From the NCBI RefSeq assembly GCF_017302315.1, contig NZ_JAFLDT010000002.1, forward strand, positions 1 to 64,000: a DNA stretch of 64,000 nucleotides, written 5' to 3'. The stretch comes from Zoogloea sp. (lineage in GTDB: Bacteria > Pseudomonadota > Gammaproteobacteria > Burkholderiales > Rhodocyclaceae). The notes below the pieces were generated by a model that saw nothing but the letters and a program-made list of their open reading frames with translations, ran no database searches and was not told where the DNA came from. Shown one piece after another: positions 28,627 through 37,729 of this stretch (position 1 is the first letter of the stretch; the number at the start of each line of letters is the position of its first letter). The position numbers and the translations under genes were made by a program.

Positions 28627-28647
28627 CTTGAATGCCTGCAGGCGATC

Positions 28648-29748
28648 TCAGGAAACTGCCAGCATGCGCTCCAGGGCCAGCTTGGCCAGCGTCGCCTCGT
28701 GCTCAGGCACGCTGATGCGATTGACCACCTTGCCGTCGGCCAGGTTCTCGAGGGTCCAGGCCAGGTGCTGCGGATCAATGCGCTGCATGGTCGAGCACAT
28801 GCACACGGTGGGCGCCATGAACTGGACGACCTTGCCCTCGGCCTTGACCTCTTCGGCGAGGCGATTGACCAGGTTGAGCTCGGTGCCCACCAGCCAGCGG
28901 GTGCCGGGGGCGGCAGCCTTGATGACGTTGATGATGTACTCCGTGGAGCCCACGTAGTCGGACTGGCGACACACTTCGAGGGCGCTCTCCGGGTGGGAGA
29001 TGACCAGCCCGTCGGGGTACTGGTTGCGGAACTTGATGATGTGCGCAGGCTGGAACATCTGGTGCACCGAGCAGTGCCCCTTCCACAGCAGGATCTTTGC
29101 CTTCCGGATCTGCTCGACGCTGAGGCCGCCGTATTCAAGATCCGGGTCCCACACCACCATTTCTTCCAGCGGAATGCCCTTCTTGAAGCCGGTCCAGCGG
29201 CCCAGATGCTGGTCGGGGAAGAACAGCACCTTTTCGCGCTGGGCGAAGGCCCAGTCGAGGATGGTGGGGGCGTTGGTGGAGGTGCACACGATGCCGCCAT
29301 GTTCGCCGCAGAAGGCTTTTAGGTCGGCGGCGGAGTTGATGTAGGTGACCGGCGTGATCAGTGCGTCCGGGGTGTCGAGCACCTCGGCCAGCTCTCGCCA
29401 GCAGCGCTCGACCTTGGCCAGATTGGCCATGTCGGCCATCGAACAGCCGGCTGCGAGATCGGGCAGGATGGCCTGCTGGTGGGGTTTGGACATGATGTCC
29501 GCCACCTCGGCCATGAAATGCACGCCGCAGAAGATGATGAACTCGGCTTCCGTTTCGGCCGCCAGACGCGACAGTTTGAGGGAGTCGCCGGTGAGGTCGG
29601 CGTATTGGTAGACGTCGGCCCGCTGATAGTGGTGACACAGCAGCACGGCCCGGTCGCCGAGGCGCTCACGGGCGGCGCGGATGCGCGCGTGGGCATCGGT
29701 GTCGGAAAGAGTGTTGAAGCGGTCGAAACTGATGGGAACGGCTTGCAT
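28648..29748 (-). CDS. nadA: Quinolinate synthase
   Basis: 366-residue [4Fe-4S] enzyme condensing iminoaspartate with dihydroxyacetone phosphate to quinolinate in NAD synthesis. The three cluster cysteines are in FIIFCGVHFMAE, WKGHCSVHQMF and PTVCMCSTM, and the substrate motifs LLCHHYQRADVYQYAD and HPESALEVC are present. Length is normal for the long bacterial form. nadB and nadC are not in the window. Confidence 0.97.
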   Translation of the reverse strand: MQAVPISFDRFNTLSDTDAHARIRAARERLGDRAVLLCHHYQRADVYQYADLTGDSLKLSRLAAETEAEFIIFCGVHFMAEVADIMSKPHQQAILPDLAAGCSMADMANLAKVERCWRELAEVLDTPDALITPVTYINSAADLKAFCGEHGGIVCTSTNAPTILDWAFAQREKVLFFPDQHLGRWTGFKKGIPLEEMVVWDPDLEYGGLSVEQIRKAKILLWKGHCSVHQMFQPAHIIKFRNQYPDGLVISHPESALEVCRQSDYVGSTEYIINVIKAAAPGTRWLVGTELNLVNRLAEEVKAEGKVVQFMAPTVCMCSTMQRIDPQHLAWTLENLADGKVVNRISVPEHEATLAKLALERMLAVS

Positions 29749-29766
29749 CTCGGTGTCCTGTGGTGT

Positions 29767-30219
29767 TCAGCCCTGGGTCCACGGCAGGTTGGCGTGACGC
29801 CAGCCCCCGACCTTGTTGCGGTGGCCGCCGGCGTCCTTGTCGCCTTCGAAGCCTTCCAGGATGTTATAGGCGTTGGTGAAGCCCGAGCCGGCGGCCAGGG
29901 TGGCTGCGGCGTTGGAGCGGGCACCGCTGCGGCACAGGAACATCACCAGCGCTTCCGGATCGACCTGACGCTTGAAGTGTGCCAGGAAGTGGGGGTTGGG
30001 TTCGTTGCCCGGATAAAGCATCCACTCGATCTCGATGGCGCCTGGTACGCGGCCGACCCAGTCCCACTCCGCACGGGTGCGGACATCGACGAGCTTGGAG
30101 CCCGGTGCGAGCTGGAGCACATCCCATGCTTCCCGGGGCGTCAGGGCGCCAGCGTAGGGAAGACCCAGGCTGCGGGCGCGTTCCTGAGCGAGGGCGAGGG
30201 TTTCACTGAGTTTTCCCAT
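29767..30219 (-). CDS. Rhodanese-like domain protein
   Basis: 150-residue single rhodanese domain. The catalytic cysteine is present in VMFLCRSGARS, with the CDC25/rhodanese features KLVDVRTRAEWDWVGRVPGA and a C-terminal GWRHANLPW. It probably transfers or carries sulfane sulfur; the physiological acceptor is unknown. ATG at 30219 (MGKLSETLAL) fits; the frame remains open further upstream over the glnA promoter region. It lies 18 bases upstream of nadA, so they may share a transcript. Confidence 0.88.
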   Translation of the reverse strand: MGKLSETLALAQERARSLGLPYAGALTPREAWDVLQLAPGSKLVDVRTRAEWDWVGRVPGAIEIEWMLYPGNEPNPHFLAHFKRQVDPEALVMFLCRSGARSNAAATLAAGSGFTNAYNILEGFEGDKDAGGHRNKVGGWRHANLPWTQG

Positions 30220-30359
30220 GGCAGGCATCCGATGAGAAGGAGGGTCTGCGAGTATACCGCTGCCCTCCACGGCCGCAAGCCATGCATGCCGGAGGGCGGC
30301 TGCCCGCCCGGGGTTGGCTTTTTCATGCCTCGTTCTGTGGCATTGCACCGGTTGAGTTG

Positions 30360-30405
30360 GCACCATTTATGTGCCTTGTGCGTGCTACATGCACCGTATT
30401 GGTGC
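30360..30405 (+). promoter_or_regulatory. Tandem NtrC enhancer sites upstream of glnA
   Basis: Two GCACC-N5-GGTGC sites: 30391-30405 is a perfect match and 30360-30374 differs at one base. Their centres are 31 bases apart, about three helical turns, so NtrC dimers would bind on the same face of DNA. They lie about 97 and 128 bases upstream of the predicted sigma-54 start, matching the enterobacterial glnA arrangement. NtrB and NtrC are encoded just downstream. Confidence 0.8.
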
Positions 30406-30468
30406 TTATTTTTTTCGGGGCGATGTGGCCTGCCCTTGTGGCACAATGAACTGTTTTCACTTGGTAGC

Positions 30469-30484
30469 TGGCATGTTCCCTGCT
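30469..30484 (+). promoter_or_regulatory. Sigma-54 promoter of glnA
   Basis: TGGCATGTTCCCTGCT has the invariant -24 GG and -12 GC separated by exactly 10 bases and fits the TGGCAYR-N4-YTGCW consensus. Predicted transcription start is near 30495, about 70 bases before the glnA ATG. The enhancer sites upstream support the call. Confidence 0.78.
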
Positions 30485-30563
30485 TTCAAGCGTTCTGACT
30501 TATTGTTGTAACCCCTATCTTTTTCCACTGCGCAGCAGCTTCAACCCGTTAGGAGTGAGTGAT

Positions 30564-31973
30564 ATGACCCCGCAAGACGTCATGAAGATGGTCCAGGAAA
30601 ACGAAGTCAAATTCGTCGACTTCCGTTTTACCGACACCAAGGGCAAGGAACAGCACGTTGGCGTGCCCGTGAGCGCGTTTGACGAAGATAAGTTCGAAAG
30701 CGGTCATGCCTTTGACGGTTCTTCGATTGCCGGCTGGAAGGGTATCCAGGCTTCCGACATGCTGCTGATGCCGGATCCCAACACCGCCTACATCGACCCG
30801 TTCTTCGACGAAACCACCCTGGTGCTGTCCTGTGACGTGATCGACCCCGCCGACGGCAAGGGCTACGACCGTGATCCCCGCTCCATCGCCAATCGTGCCG
30901 AGGCTTACCTGAAGTCCTCCGGCATTGGTGATACGGCCTACTTTGGTCCGGAGCCCGAATTCTTCATCTTCGACTCCGTCGAGTGGAAAGTGGGCATGTC
31001 CGGTGCGTACCACAAGATCTTCTCCGAAGAAGGTGCCTGGTCGTCCGACACCAAGTTCGAGGGTGGCAACACCGGTTACCGTCCTGCCGTGAAGGGTGGC
31101 TATTTCCCCGTCCCGCCGGTTGACTCCTTCAACGACATGCGTGCCGCCATGTGTCTGGCCCTTGAGGCCTGCGGTGTGCCCGTCGAAGTGCATCACCACG
31201 AAGTCGCCACTGCCGGCCAGAACGAAATCGGCACCAAGTTCGACACCCTGGTGCGTCGCGCCGACCAGACCCAGATCCTGAAGTACATCGTCCAGAACGT
31301 TGCCCACCAGTACGGCAAGACCGCCACCTTCATGCCCAAGCCCATTGTTGGTGACAACGGTTCCGGCATGCACGTGCACCAGTCCATCTGGAAGGACGGC
31401 AAGAACCTGTTCGCCGGCAACGGCTACGCTGGTCTGTCCGAGACCGCCCTGTTCTACATCGGCGGCATCATCAAGCACGCCAAGGCCCTGAACGCCATCA
31501 CCAACCCGCTGACCAACTCCTACAAGCGTCTGGTCCCGCACTACGAAGCACCGGTGAAATTGGCGTACTCTGCCAAGAACCGTTCCGCTTCCATCCGCAT
31601 CCCGTTCGTGAACAGCGAAAAGGCTCGCCGCATCGAGACCCGTTTCCCGGATCCGGGTGCAAACCCCTACCTGTGCTTTGCCGCGCTGATGATGGCCGGC
31701 CTCGACGGCATCCAGAACAAGATTCACCCGGGCGATCCCGCCGACAAGAACCTCTACGACCTGCCGCCGGAAGAAGACGCGCTCATCCCGACCGTCTGCT
31801 CCAGCCTCGAAGAAGCGCTGGCTGCCCTCGACAAGGATCGTGAGTTCCTGACCCGTGGTGGTGTGTTCAGCAATGACTTCATCGATTCCTTCATTGCCCT
31901 GAAGAACGATGAAGTGAACCGTCTGCGCGTCGAAGTGCATCCGGTCGAGTTCGAGATGTACTACGCCATCTGA
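30564..31973 (+). CDS. glnA: Glutamine synthetase, type I
   Basis: 469-residue GSI, the usual length, making glutamine from glutamate, ammonia and ATP. The N-terminal beta-grasp ([18 protein letters not shown]), the catalytic signatures FDGSSIAGW and [16 protein letters not shown], and the adenylylation loop with its target Tyr in [10 protein letters not shown] are visible, so GlnE control is expected. ATG 30564 follows AGGAG by 8 bases; the in-frame GTG at 30555 overlaps that ribosome site. Transcription is predicted from an NtrC-activated sigma-54 promoter. Confidence 0.99.
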   Translation: MTPQDVMKMVQENEVKFVDFRFTDTKGKEQHVGVPVSAFDEDKFESGHAFDGSSIAGWKGIQASDMLLMPDPNTAYIDPFFDETTLVLSCDVIDPADGKGYDRDPRSIANRAEAYLKSSGIGDTAYFGPEPEFFIFDSVEWKVGMSGAYHKIFSEEGAWSSDTKFEGGNTGYRPAVKGGYFPVPPVDSFNDMRAAMCLALEACGVPVEVHHHEVATAGQNEIGTKFDTLVRRADQTQILKYIVQNVAHQYGKTATFMPKPIVGDNGSGMHVHQSIWKDGKNLFAGNGYAGLSETALFYIGGIIKHAKALNAITNPLTNSYKRLVPHYEAPVKLAYSAKNRSASIRIPFVNSEKARRIETRFPDPGANPYLCFAALMMAGLDGIQNKIHPGDPADKNLYDLPPEEDALIPTVCSSLEEALAALDKDREFLTRGGVFSNDFIDSFIALKNDEVNRLRVEVHPVEFEMYYAI

Positions 31974-32023
31974 TCTTCGGATCGGAGCCGGTCAGCGTGC
32001 TGGCCGGCCAATGCGTTACAAGG

Positions 32024-32047
32024 GGACGGGCTTAGGCCCGTCCTTTT
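32024..32047 (+). terminator. Intrinsic terminator of glnA
   Basis: An 8-bp GC stem (32024-32031 with 32036-32043, loop TTAG) is followed by TTTTGTTT, 50 bases after the glnA stop codon. It would separate glnA from the DUF4124-ntrBC genes. Confidence 0.85.
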
Positions 32048-32122
32048 GTTTCCGGCCCTTGTTTGTGTTTGGCCGGGCCGGCCCCTAAACTAGTCCAGCT
32101 TCTGAACCAACCTGTGCCAACG

Positions 32123-32602
32123 ATGAACCCGAGAATTTTCCTTTCGCTGGCTGCCTCGCTGTGTATTTCCCCGGCGTGGGCGGATATCTACAAGTGCGTT
32201 GATGAGGCTGGCCACGTCACATACACCAACAGCAAGGCCTCCGGGCGGGGGTGCAGTCTTCTTGCCCGTGATCAGGCGGTGTCTTCGGTGCCGAGTGCAT
32301 CCCGCCCGGCACCTGCGCCCCAAAGTGGTGCATCTACGTCCAGTGCGGGTTTCCCCAGGGTCGATACGGGCACCCAAAAGGCGCGCGACAGTGATCGGCG
32401 CCGCATTCTTGACGAAGAGCTGGCCAGTGAACAGAAAGCCCTGGATGCGGCCCGGCGGGAGCTGGCGAGTCAGGAGAGCATCCGCACCGATGAGCGCAAT
32501 TACCAGAAGGCGCTGGAGCGGCTGCAGCCCTACAAGGACAAGCTGCAGATCCACGAACGCAACATCGAGGCCCTGCGCAAGGAGATCGCGAACCTCCGTT
32601 AG
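32123..32602 (+). CDS. DUF4124 domain-containing exported protein
   Basis: 159 residues with a Sec signal peptide (MNPRIFLSLAASLCISPAWA, cleavage expected after AWA), a DUF4124 domain (about 21-45; DIYKCVDEAGHVTYTNSKA), a Ser/Pro/Ala-rich linker and a long C-terminal coiled coil (about 90-159). Likely periplasmic. Genes of this family lie between glnA and ntrB in many betaproteobacteria, but the function is unknown. Confidence 0.85.
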   Translation: MNPRIFLSLAASLCISPAWADIYKCVDEAGHVTYTNSKASGRGCSLLARDQAVSSVPSASRPAPAPQSGASTSSAGFPRVDTGTQKARDSDRRRILDEELASEQKALDAARRELASQESIRTDERNYQKALERLQPYKDKLQIHERNIEALRKEIANLR

Positions 32603-32666
32603 TGGGGCTCCGTTGCCTAAGTGAATCGTCGGGCAAGTGGTCTGCTTCTTGCATTGGTCTGCCCAT

Positions 32667-33740
32667 ATGCAAAACGACCAATCCCCCAGCCCTACCTCCC
32701 CTTTTGCTGGCCTCGAACTGTTGTCATCTGCCGTGGTGCTGGTGGACGACGAACTCACCGTGCGCTATCTCAATCCCGGGGCTGAAAACCTGTTTGCCGC
32801 GAGCAGCCGCAAGATCGTCGGCTATTCCCTGCGGCGCCTGCTCGGGGAGCCGGCGGGGCTGGCCAGCGCACTCAACAATGTTCTGCGTGACAACTGGAGC
32901 TATACCGGACATAACCTGACGGTGACGCGTCCGGGCATGGAGGCCCTGCAGCTTGACTGCACCGTCACGCCCGTCGATTCGGTCAGCGCGCGCCTGCTTC
33001 TGGAGTTCCGTCCGATGGACGCGCACCTGAAAGTGGCACGCGAGGAGCAGCTCGCGCACCAACAACAGGCAAGCCGCGAACTCATCCGCAATCTGGCTCA
33101 CGAGATCAAGAATCCCCTGGGGGGCATCCGTGGTTCGGCCCAGCTGCTTGAGCGGGAGCTGGACGATCCGCAACTGCGCGAATACACCCAGGTGATCATC
33201 GCCGAGGTTGATCGCCTGCAGGACCTGATGAACCGGCTGCTTACGTCCCACCGGATGATGCAGCCTTCCCAGCTCAATCCCCATGATGTCCTTGAACGGG
33301 TGAGGCGCCTGATCCTGGCGGAGTTTCCGGCGGTGACCGTGCAGCGGGACTACGACACAAGCCTGCCCTATATCACCGGAGATCGCGAGCAGCTCATCCA
33401 GGCCATCCTGAACATCGCCCGCAACGCTGCCCAGGCCATGCACGGCAACGGTGAAATCGTGCTGCGCACCCGGGCGGCTCGGCAAGTCACCCTGGCCAAG
33501 CGCCGTTTCAAGCTCGCCCTGCAGTTGCAGGTGATCGACAACGGCCCCGGCATACCGGAAGGCATTCGCGACAAGATCTTCTACCCCCTGGTGTCCGGGC
33601 GCGAGAACGGCAGCGGCCTGGGCTTGTCCCTCGCACAGAGCTTCGTCGAACAGCATCAGGGGGCAATCGAGGTGGAGTCCCGTCCCGGGCGCACCTGTTT
33701 CACGATCTTCCTGCCGATCGCCAGGGATCTGGAATCATGA
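32667..33740 (+). CDS. glnL: Nitrogen regulation sensor histidine kinase NtrB
   Basis: 357-residue cytoplasmic kinase/phosphatase of the NtrBC system, controlled by PII in other proteobacteria. It has an N-terminal PAS domain (about 15-125), the H-box NLAHEIKNPLGGIRGSAQLL with the phosphorylated His, and a HATPase domain with NIARNAAQAM, VIDNGPGIP and GSGLGLSLAQ. No membrane helices are present. ATG 32667 is chosen; the frame extends 30 bases further to an unlikely start. It is followed by ntrC after 78 bases. Confidence 0.96.
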   Translation: MQNDQSPSPTSPFAGLELLSSAVVLVDDELTVRYLNPGAENLFAASSRKIVGYSLRRLLGEPAGLASALNNVLRDNWSYTGHNLTVTRPGMEALQLDCTVTPVDSVSARLLLEFRPMDAHLKVAREEQLAHQQQASRELIRNLAHEIKNPLGGIRGSAQLLERELDDPQLREYTQVIIAEVDRLQDLMNRLLTSHRMMQPSQLNPHDVLERVRRLILAEFPAVTVQRDYDTSLPYITGDREQLIQAILNIARNAAQAMHGNGEIVLRTRAARQVTLAKRRFKLALQLQVIDNGPGIPEGIRDKIFYPLVSGRENGSGLGLSLAQSFVEQHQGAIEVESRPGRTCFTIFLPIARDLES

Positions 33741-33750
33741 ATTGACTGAG

Positions 33751-33765
33751 GCACTGTTTTGGTGC
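33751..33765 (+). promoter_or_regulatory. NtrC-like binding site between ntrB and ntrC
   Basis: GCACTGTTTTGGTGC differs from the GCACC-N5-GGTGC consensus at one base, the same quality as the weaker glnA site. It begins 11 bases after the ntrB stop and ends 53 bases before the ntrC ATG. No sigma-54 promoter is seen beside it, so repression or local autoregulation is more plausible than activation. Confidence 0.5.
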
Positions 33766-33818
33766 ATTTGTCCGCTAACCCTTTTTGTTTGCCTGAATCA
33801 CTTGTGCGCGTGAATGAC

Positions 33819-35222
33819 ATGAATGCAGTCTGGATAGTTGATGACGACCGCTCGATCCGTTGGGTGCTGGAGAAGGCCCTGGCGCGGGAGGAGATTCCGT
33901 ACAAGAGCTTCGGCTCCGCCGGGGAAGTGCTCGCGGCGCTGGAGGGTACGTCGCAGGCGCCGAGGGTGCTGCTCTCAGACATCCGCATGCCCGGCGAGTC
34001 GGGTCTGACCTTGCTGTCCAAGGTCAAGGCGCGCTTTCCGCACATGCCGGTGATCATCATGACCGCCTACTCTGACCTGGACAGCGCGGTGGCGGCCTTT
34101 CAGGGCGGAGCCTTCGAGTATCTGCCCAAGCCCTTCGACGTGGATCAGGCGGTGGAGCTGGTACGTCGCGCCATCGAAGAGAGCGCCCATCAGGTGGGTT
34201 CCGAGGAAGTGCTCAGCGCAGTCCCGGAGATTCTTGGCCAAGCGCCTGCCATGCAGGAGGTCTTCCGGGCCATCGGGCGACTCTCCCAGTCCCATGCCAC
34301 GGTGCTGATCAACGGCGAGTCCGGCTCCGGGAAGGAACTGGTTGCACGGGCACTGCATCGTCACAGCCCGCGCAAGGACGCGCCCTTCATCGCCATCAAT
34401 ACCGCCGCGATCCCCCGTGACCTCCTCGAATCCGAACTGTTCGGCCATGAGCGGGGGGCCTTCACCGGTGCCCAGACCATGCGCCGGGGCCGCTTCGAGC
34501 AGGCCGAGGGCGGCACCCTCTTTCTCGATGAGATCGGTGACATGCCGGCCGAGCTGCAGACCCGGCTGCTGCGGGTGTTGTCCGACAACAACTTCTATCG
34601 TGTGGGTGGGCATCAGCCCATCAAGGCCAATGTGCGGGTCATCGCGGCCACCCACCAGAACATGGAGGAGCGCGTCCGCCAGGGGCTGTTCCGCGAGGAT
34701 CTGTTCCACCGCCTCAATGTGATCCGCTTGCGCCTTCCGCCCCTGCGCGAACGCCGCGAGGACATCCCGCCCCTGGCCAAGCATTTCATTGCCCTGTCGG
34801 CCCAGGAACTGGGCGTTGAGGCCAAGCGCCTGTCGGAGAGCACGCTCAAGTACCTTCAGAGCCTGGATTTCCCCGGGAACGTCCGCCAGCTTGAGAACCT
34901 TTGCCATTGGCTCACGGTGATGGCCCCCGGTCAGACTGTTGAGGTGGCCGATCTGCCCCCCGAGCTGAAGGACCAGCCGACGCGGGAGCAGCCCGCCAAT
35001 TGGGGCGACGCCCTCATGGCCGAGGTGGACCGCTCCCTGGCCCAGAACCCGGGTGAGGTCTTCGACCGCCTCAGCAAGGATTTCGAGCGCATCCTCATCC
35101 GGCGTGCCCTGGTGTCTACTGGTGGCCGGCGCATCGAGGCCGCCCAGTTGCTCGGGATCGGCCGCAACACGATCACCCGCAAGATCCAGGAGCTGGGGCT
35201 GGAAGACCCCGATCCGGCCTGA
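33819..35222 (+). CDS. glnG: Nitrogen regulation response regulator NtrC
   Basis: 467-residue sigma-54 enhancer-binding protein. It has a receiver (about 1-120; phospho-acceptor Asp in LLSDIRMPG), an AAA+ domain (about 140-375; Walker A GESGSGKE, sigma-54 contact loop GAFTGA, Walker B GTLFLDEIGDMP) and a C-terminal Fis-type HTH (RRIEAAQLLGIGRNTITRKI). It is expected to activate glnA from the tandem sites described above. ATG 33819 gives the standard N-terminus MNAVWIVDDD. Confidence 0.98.
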   Translation: MNAVWIVDDDRSIRWVLEKALAREEIPYKSFGSAGEVLAALEGTSQAPRVLLSDIRMPGESGLTLLSKVKARFPHMPVIIMTAYSDLDSAVAAFQGGAFEYLPKPFDVDQAVELVRRAIEESAHQVGSEEVLSAVPEILGQAPAMQEVFRAIGRLSQSHATVLINGESGSGKELVARALHRHSPRKDAPFIAINTAAIPRDLLESELFGHERGAFTGAQTMRRGRFEQAEGGTLFLDEIGDMPAELQTRLLRVLSDNNFYRVGGHQPIKANVRVIAATHQNMEERVRQGLFREDLFHRLNVIRLRLPPLRERREDIPPLAKHFIALSAQELGVEAKRLSESTLKYLQSLDFPGNVRQLENLCHWLTVMAPGQTVEVADLPPELKDQPTREQPANWGDALMAEVDRSLAQNPGEVFDRLSKDFERILIRRALVSTGGRRIEAAQLLGIGRNTITRKIQELGLEDPDPA

Positions 35223-35421
35223 AAGACTGGGGAGGGATCGACTGCGCGGCCCTGTTGCGCGCGTGCGATGCTTCCCGTCTCCTTCCCGGGCTGCCCTTGC
35301 TGGAGCGATCTCTAAGCACTTGCTCCCATTTCTTCACGAGTCCGGAGTGCGGGCGAGCACGCCTGATGATGCGCCTTGCTCCATAATGACCGGCCTGATT
35401 TCATTTGCCGGGATTTGATTC

Positions 35422-36225
35422 TTGGACCGTTCCGATTACGTGGCCCTCGACATGGGGGCGGCGCTGGCTGCTTTGGATGACTTGGCCGGTGCCTTTTCGC
35501 TGGTGCTCCTGACGGAGTGCGATTCCACCAACAGTCGTCTGCTGGCCGAGTTGCCCCCGGACGACGGGCGCGTGCATGTGCTCGCCGCTGACGTGCAGAC
35601 GTCCGGGCGGGGACGGCGGGGGCGTGCCTGGAAGTCCTGGCCGGGTGCCAGCCTGACCTTCTCCGCCCTGTGGCGCTTCGCCCCGGATGCCCCGGTGCCT
35701 GCCGGCTTGTCCCTCGTCGCCGGCCTTGCCGTGGCCCGAGCGCTCGAAGAACTGGGGGTCGAGGGCGTGCAGCTCAAGTGGCCCAATGACGTGCTGGTGC
35801 ATGGCCGCAAGCTGGCTGGCATTCTCGTCGAACTGACGCCCGGCCGCGGGCGCGTACCGGCTGCCGTCGTGGGGATCGGCATCAACCTGCAGTTGCCCCC
35901 CGATGCCGATGTGGAATACGCCACCGGGGTCACGGATCTGGCTGCCTGCCTCGGGCAGGCGCCTGACGCCAGCCGTCTCCTTGGTCTGGTACTGGTCCAG
36001 CTTCACCGCCTCTTCGAGGTCTATGCGGCAGCGGGCTTCTCCGCCCTGCGTGGCGCGTGGCAACAACGCAATGCCTTTGCCAATCTGCCGGTGAACATCC
36101 TTGGGGAGGCGGAGGCCCTGGCGGGAACCTGCGCCGGCGTGGACGACGATGGCGCCTTGTTGCTGCAGACCCCGGGGGGGCTGCGTCGGGTGCTGTCGGG
36201 CGAAGTCTCCCTGAGGCTGGCCTGA
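35422..36225 (+). CDS. birA: Biotin-[acetyl-CoA carboxylase] ligase, short form
   Basis: About 267-residue biotin protein ligase that attaches biotin to BCCP. The biotinyl-AMP loop SGRGRRGRAW, the KWPNDVL motif and KLAGILVEL are all present. The N-terminal winged-helix of bifunctional BirA repressors is missing, so this is the non-regulatory group I form. The start is uncertain: TTG at 35422 gives a plausible N-terminus, and ATG at 35452 is the first ATG. The gene overlaps coaX by one base (TGATG). Confidence 0.92.
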   Translation: MDRSDYVALDMGAALAALDDLAGAFSLVLLTECDSTNSRLLAELPPDDGRVHVLAADVQTSGRGRRGRAWKSWPGASLTFSALWRFAPDAPVPAGLSLVAGLAVARALEELGVEGVQLKWPNDVLVHGRKLAGILVELTPGRGRVPAAVVGIGINLQLPPDADVEYATGVTDLAACLGQAPDASRLLGLVLVQLHRLFEVYAAAGFSALRGAWQQRNAFANLPVNILGEAEALAGTCAGVDDDGALLLQTPGGLRRVLSGEVSLRLA

Positions 36226-36944
36226 TGGACCTTCTTCTCGATGTGGGCAACACCCGTCTCAAGTGGGGGCTCCACGATGGCGTGCGCTGGTGTGGCCAGG
36301 GGGCCGTGCTGCTCAGCGCCCTCGACGGATTTGCCGACGTACTTGCCGGCCTGGGGCCGATCAGGCGTGTGCTCGGCGCCAATGTGGCCGGGGCAACGGT
36401 GGGCGGGCGCCTCGGCGCCTTCCTCGGACGCGCCGGTCTGGGAGCCGAGTGGATACGCCCCATGGCCGAGGGGTACGGGGTTCGCAATGCCTACCTCGAC
36501 CCATCCCGGCTCGGGGCCGATCGCTGGGCAGCGCTGGTGGGCGCCCGCGCGATCCACGGCGCCGCGGCGCTGGTGGTCACCTCGGGTACGGCTACCACGG
36601 CCGACGTGCTCGATGGCCGGGGGGTGTTCCAGGGGGGCGTGATCCTGCCCGGCCTGGACCTGATGCGCCTCTCCCTGGCGCGCGATACGGCCCAGTTGCC
36701 CTACACCGATGGTCGTTTCGAGCACATGCCGCGGCGTACTGCAGACGCCATCCAGACCGGTTGCCTGCATGCCCAGCTGGGGGCGATCGAGCGCATGTTC
36801 CGCCTGGTCGCCGCCGAGCCGGGCAGTCTCTGCCTGCTCAACGGGGGGGCCGCCGCGTCTTTGGCGCCACTGCTGGAGTGCCCGCTGCGGGAGGTGGACA
36901 ATCTGGTGCTAGAAGGACTTGCCCGCATGCTGATGCCCGATTAG
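36225..36944 (+). CDS. coaX: Type III pantothenate kinase
   Basis: 239-residue CoaX-type kinase for the first step of coenzyme A synthesis. ASKHA-fold motifs are visible: LLLDVGNTRLKWG at the N-terminus, LGADRWAALVGA near residue 100 and VTSGTATTADVL near 120, then GGVILPGLDLM. Its start overlaps the birA stop by one base, a pairing common in betaproteobacteria. CoaE, the last CoA enzyme, is encoded 0.8 kb downstream. Confidence 0.95.
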   Translation: MDLLLDVGNTRLKWGLHDGVRWCGQGAVLLSALDGFADVLAGLGPIRRVLGANVAGATVGGRLGAFLGRAGLGAEWIRPMAEGYGVRNAYLDPSRLGADRWAALVGARAIHGAAALVVTSGTATTADVLDGRGVFQGGVILPGLDLMRLSLARDTAQLPYTDGRFEHMPRRTADAIQTGCLHAQLGAIERMFRLVAAEPGSLCLLNGGAAASLAPLLECPLREVDNLVLEGLARMLMPD

Positions 36945-37006
36945 GGTGTCCACAGCGCTGCGCGCTTGCCTTTTCCCGTGCCCTCGTATCGGTTAGTCTT
37001 GCGGCC

Positions 37007-37729
37007 ATGGCCCCACTCCGTGTCACCGTCATCATCCTGATCTTCGCCAACCTGCTGGCCCTTGCCCTGTGGAGGGGCTGGCTCGGCGATGGCGCGTCCT
37101 ATGGCGAGCCGGAACGGCTCAGCAACCAGCTCAATCCGGAGCGCCTGCGCCTCATGACCGAAGCCCGCCCACCCGCAGCACCGCCGGCGGTCGTCAAACC
37201 GGCCCCGGAGCCGGAGCCGGCCGTTGCGAAGGAGAAGGCTGAAGCGGAGTCGCCCCCCGCCGACAGCGTGGCGCCCCAGGCCTGCGTGGTGTTTGCCGGG
37301 CTCAGCCCGGACCAGGCCCGCGAACTGACGGCCCGCATTGCCAAAGCCGGAACGGGCTTCAAACTCAGCGAAACCCGCAGCGAGGCTCCGTCATCCTGGT
37401 GGGTGCATATTCCGGCACAGGGCAGCCGCGATGGCGCCGAGAAGAAGGCTGCCGAACTGCGTCGTCTTGGCGTGGACGATCTCTTCATCATGCAGGACCC
37501 TGGGCCCAACCAGTTTGCGGTGTCCCTCGGCCTCTACAAGAATGAAGTGGCCGCGACGCGACTCCTCGATGCGCTCAAGGAAAAGGGCGTGCGCAGCGCC
37601 CAGATCGCGACCCGGGGGGCCGGCACCGTCCGGATCGAAGTCCGTGGCCCCGGTGACAGCCTCGCCACGGTGGCCAGCGACCTTTCCGAGCGCCTGCGCG
37701 GTGTCAACCGCCTCGAATGCAGCCCGTGA
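37007..37729 (+). CDS. SPOR domain protein
   Basis: 240-residue bitopic protein: an N-terminal membrane helix (about 5-25; VTVIILIFANLLALAL), a Pro/Ala/Glu-rich linker (about 55-90) and a C-terminal SPOR domain (about 160-235) with FAVSLGLYKNEVAATRLLDAL. SPOR domains bind denuded septal peptidoglycan, so a division-site location is inferred. Its last 13 bases overlap coaE. Confidence 0.85.
   Translation: MAPLRVTVIILIFANLLALALWRGWLGDGASYGEPERLSNQLNPERLRLMTEARPPAAPPAVVKPAPEPEPAVAKEKAEAESPPADSVAPQACVVFAGLSPDQARELTARIAKAGTGFKLSETRSEAPSSWWVHIPAQGSRDGAEKKAAELRRLGVDDLFIMQDPGPNQFAVSLGLYKNEVAATRLLDALKEKGVRSAQIATRGAGTVRIEVRGPGDSLATVASDLSERLRGVNRLECSP

Noticed and set aside
32638-32653. Possible sigma-54 promoter just upstream of ntrB
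   Set aside because: GG-N10-GC spacing and a good -12 element are present, but the -24 box is poor and the start site would fall at the start codon.
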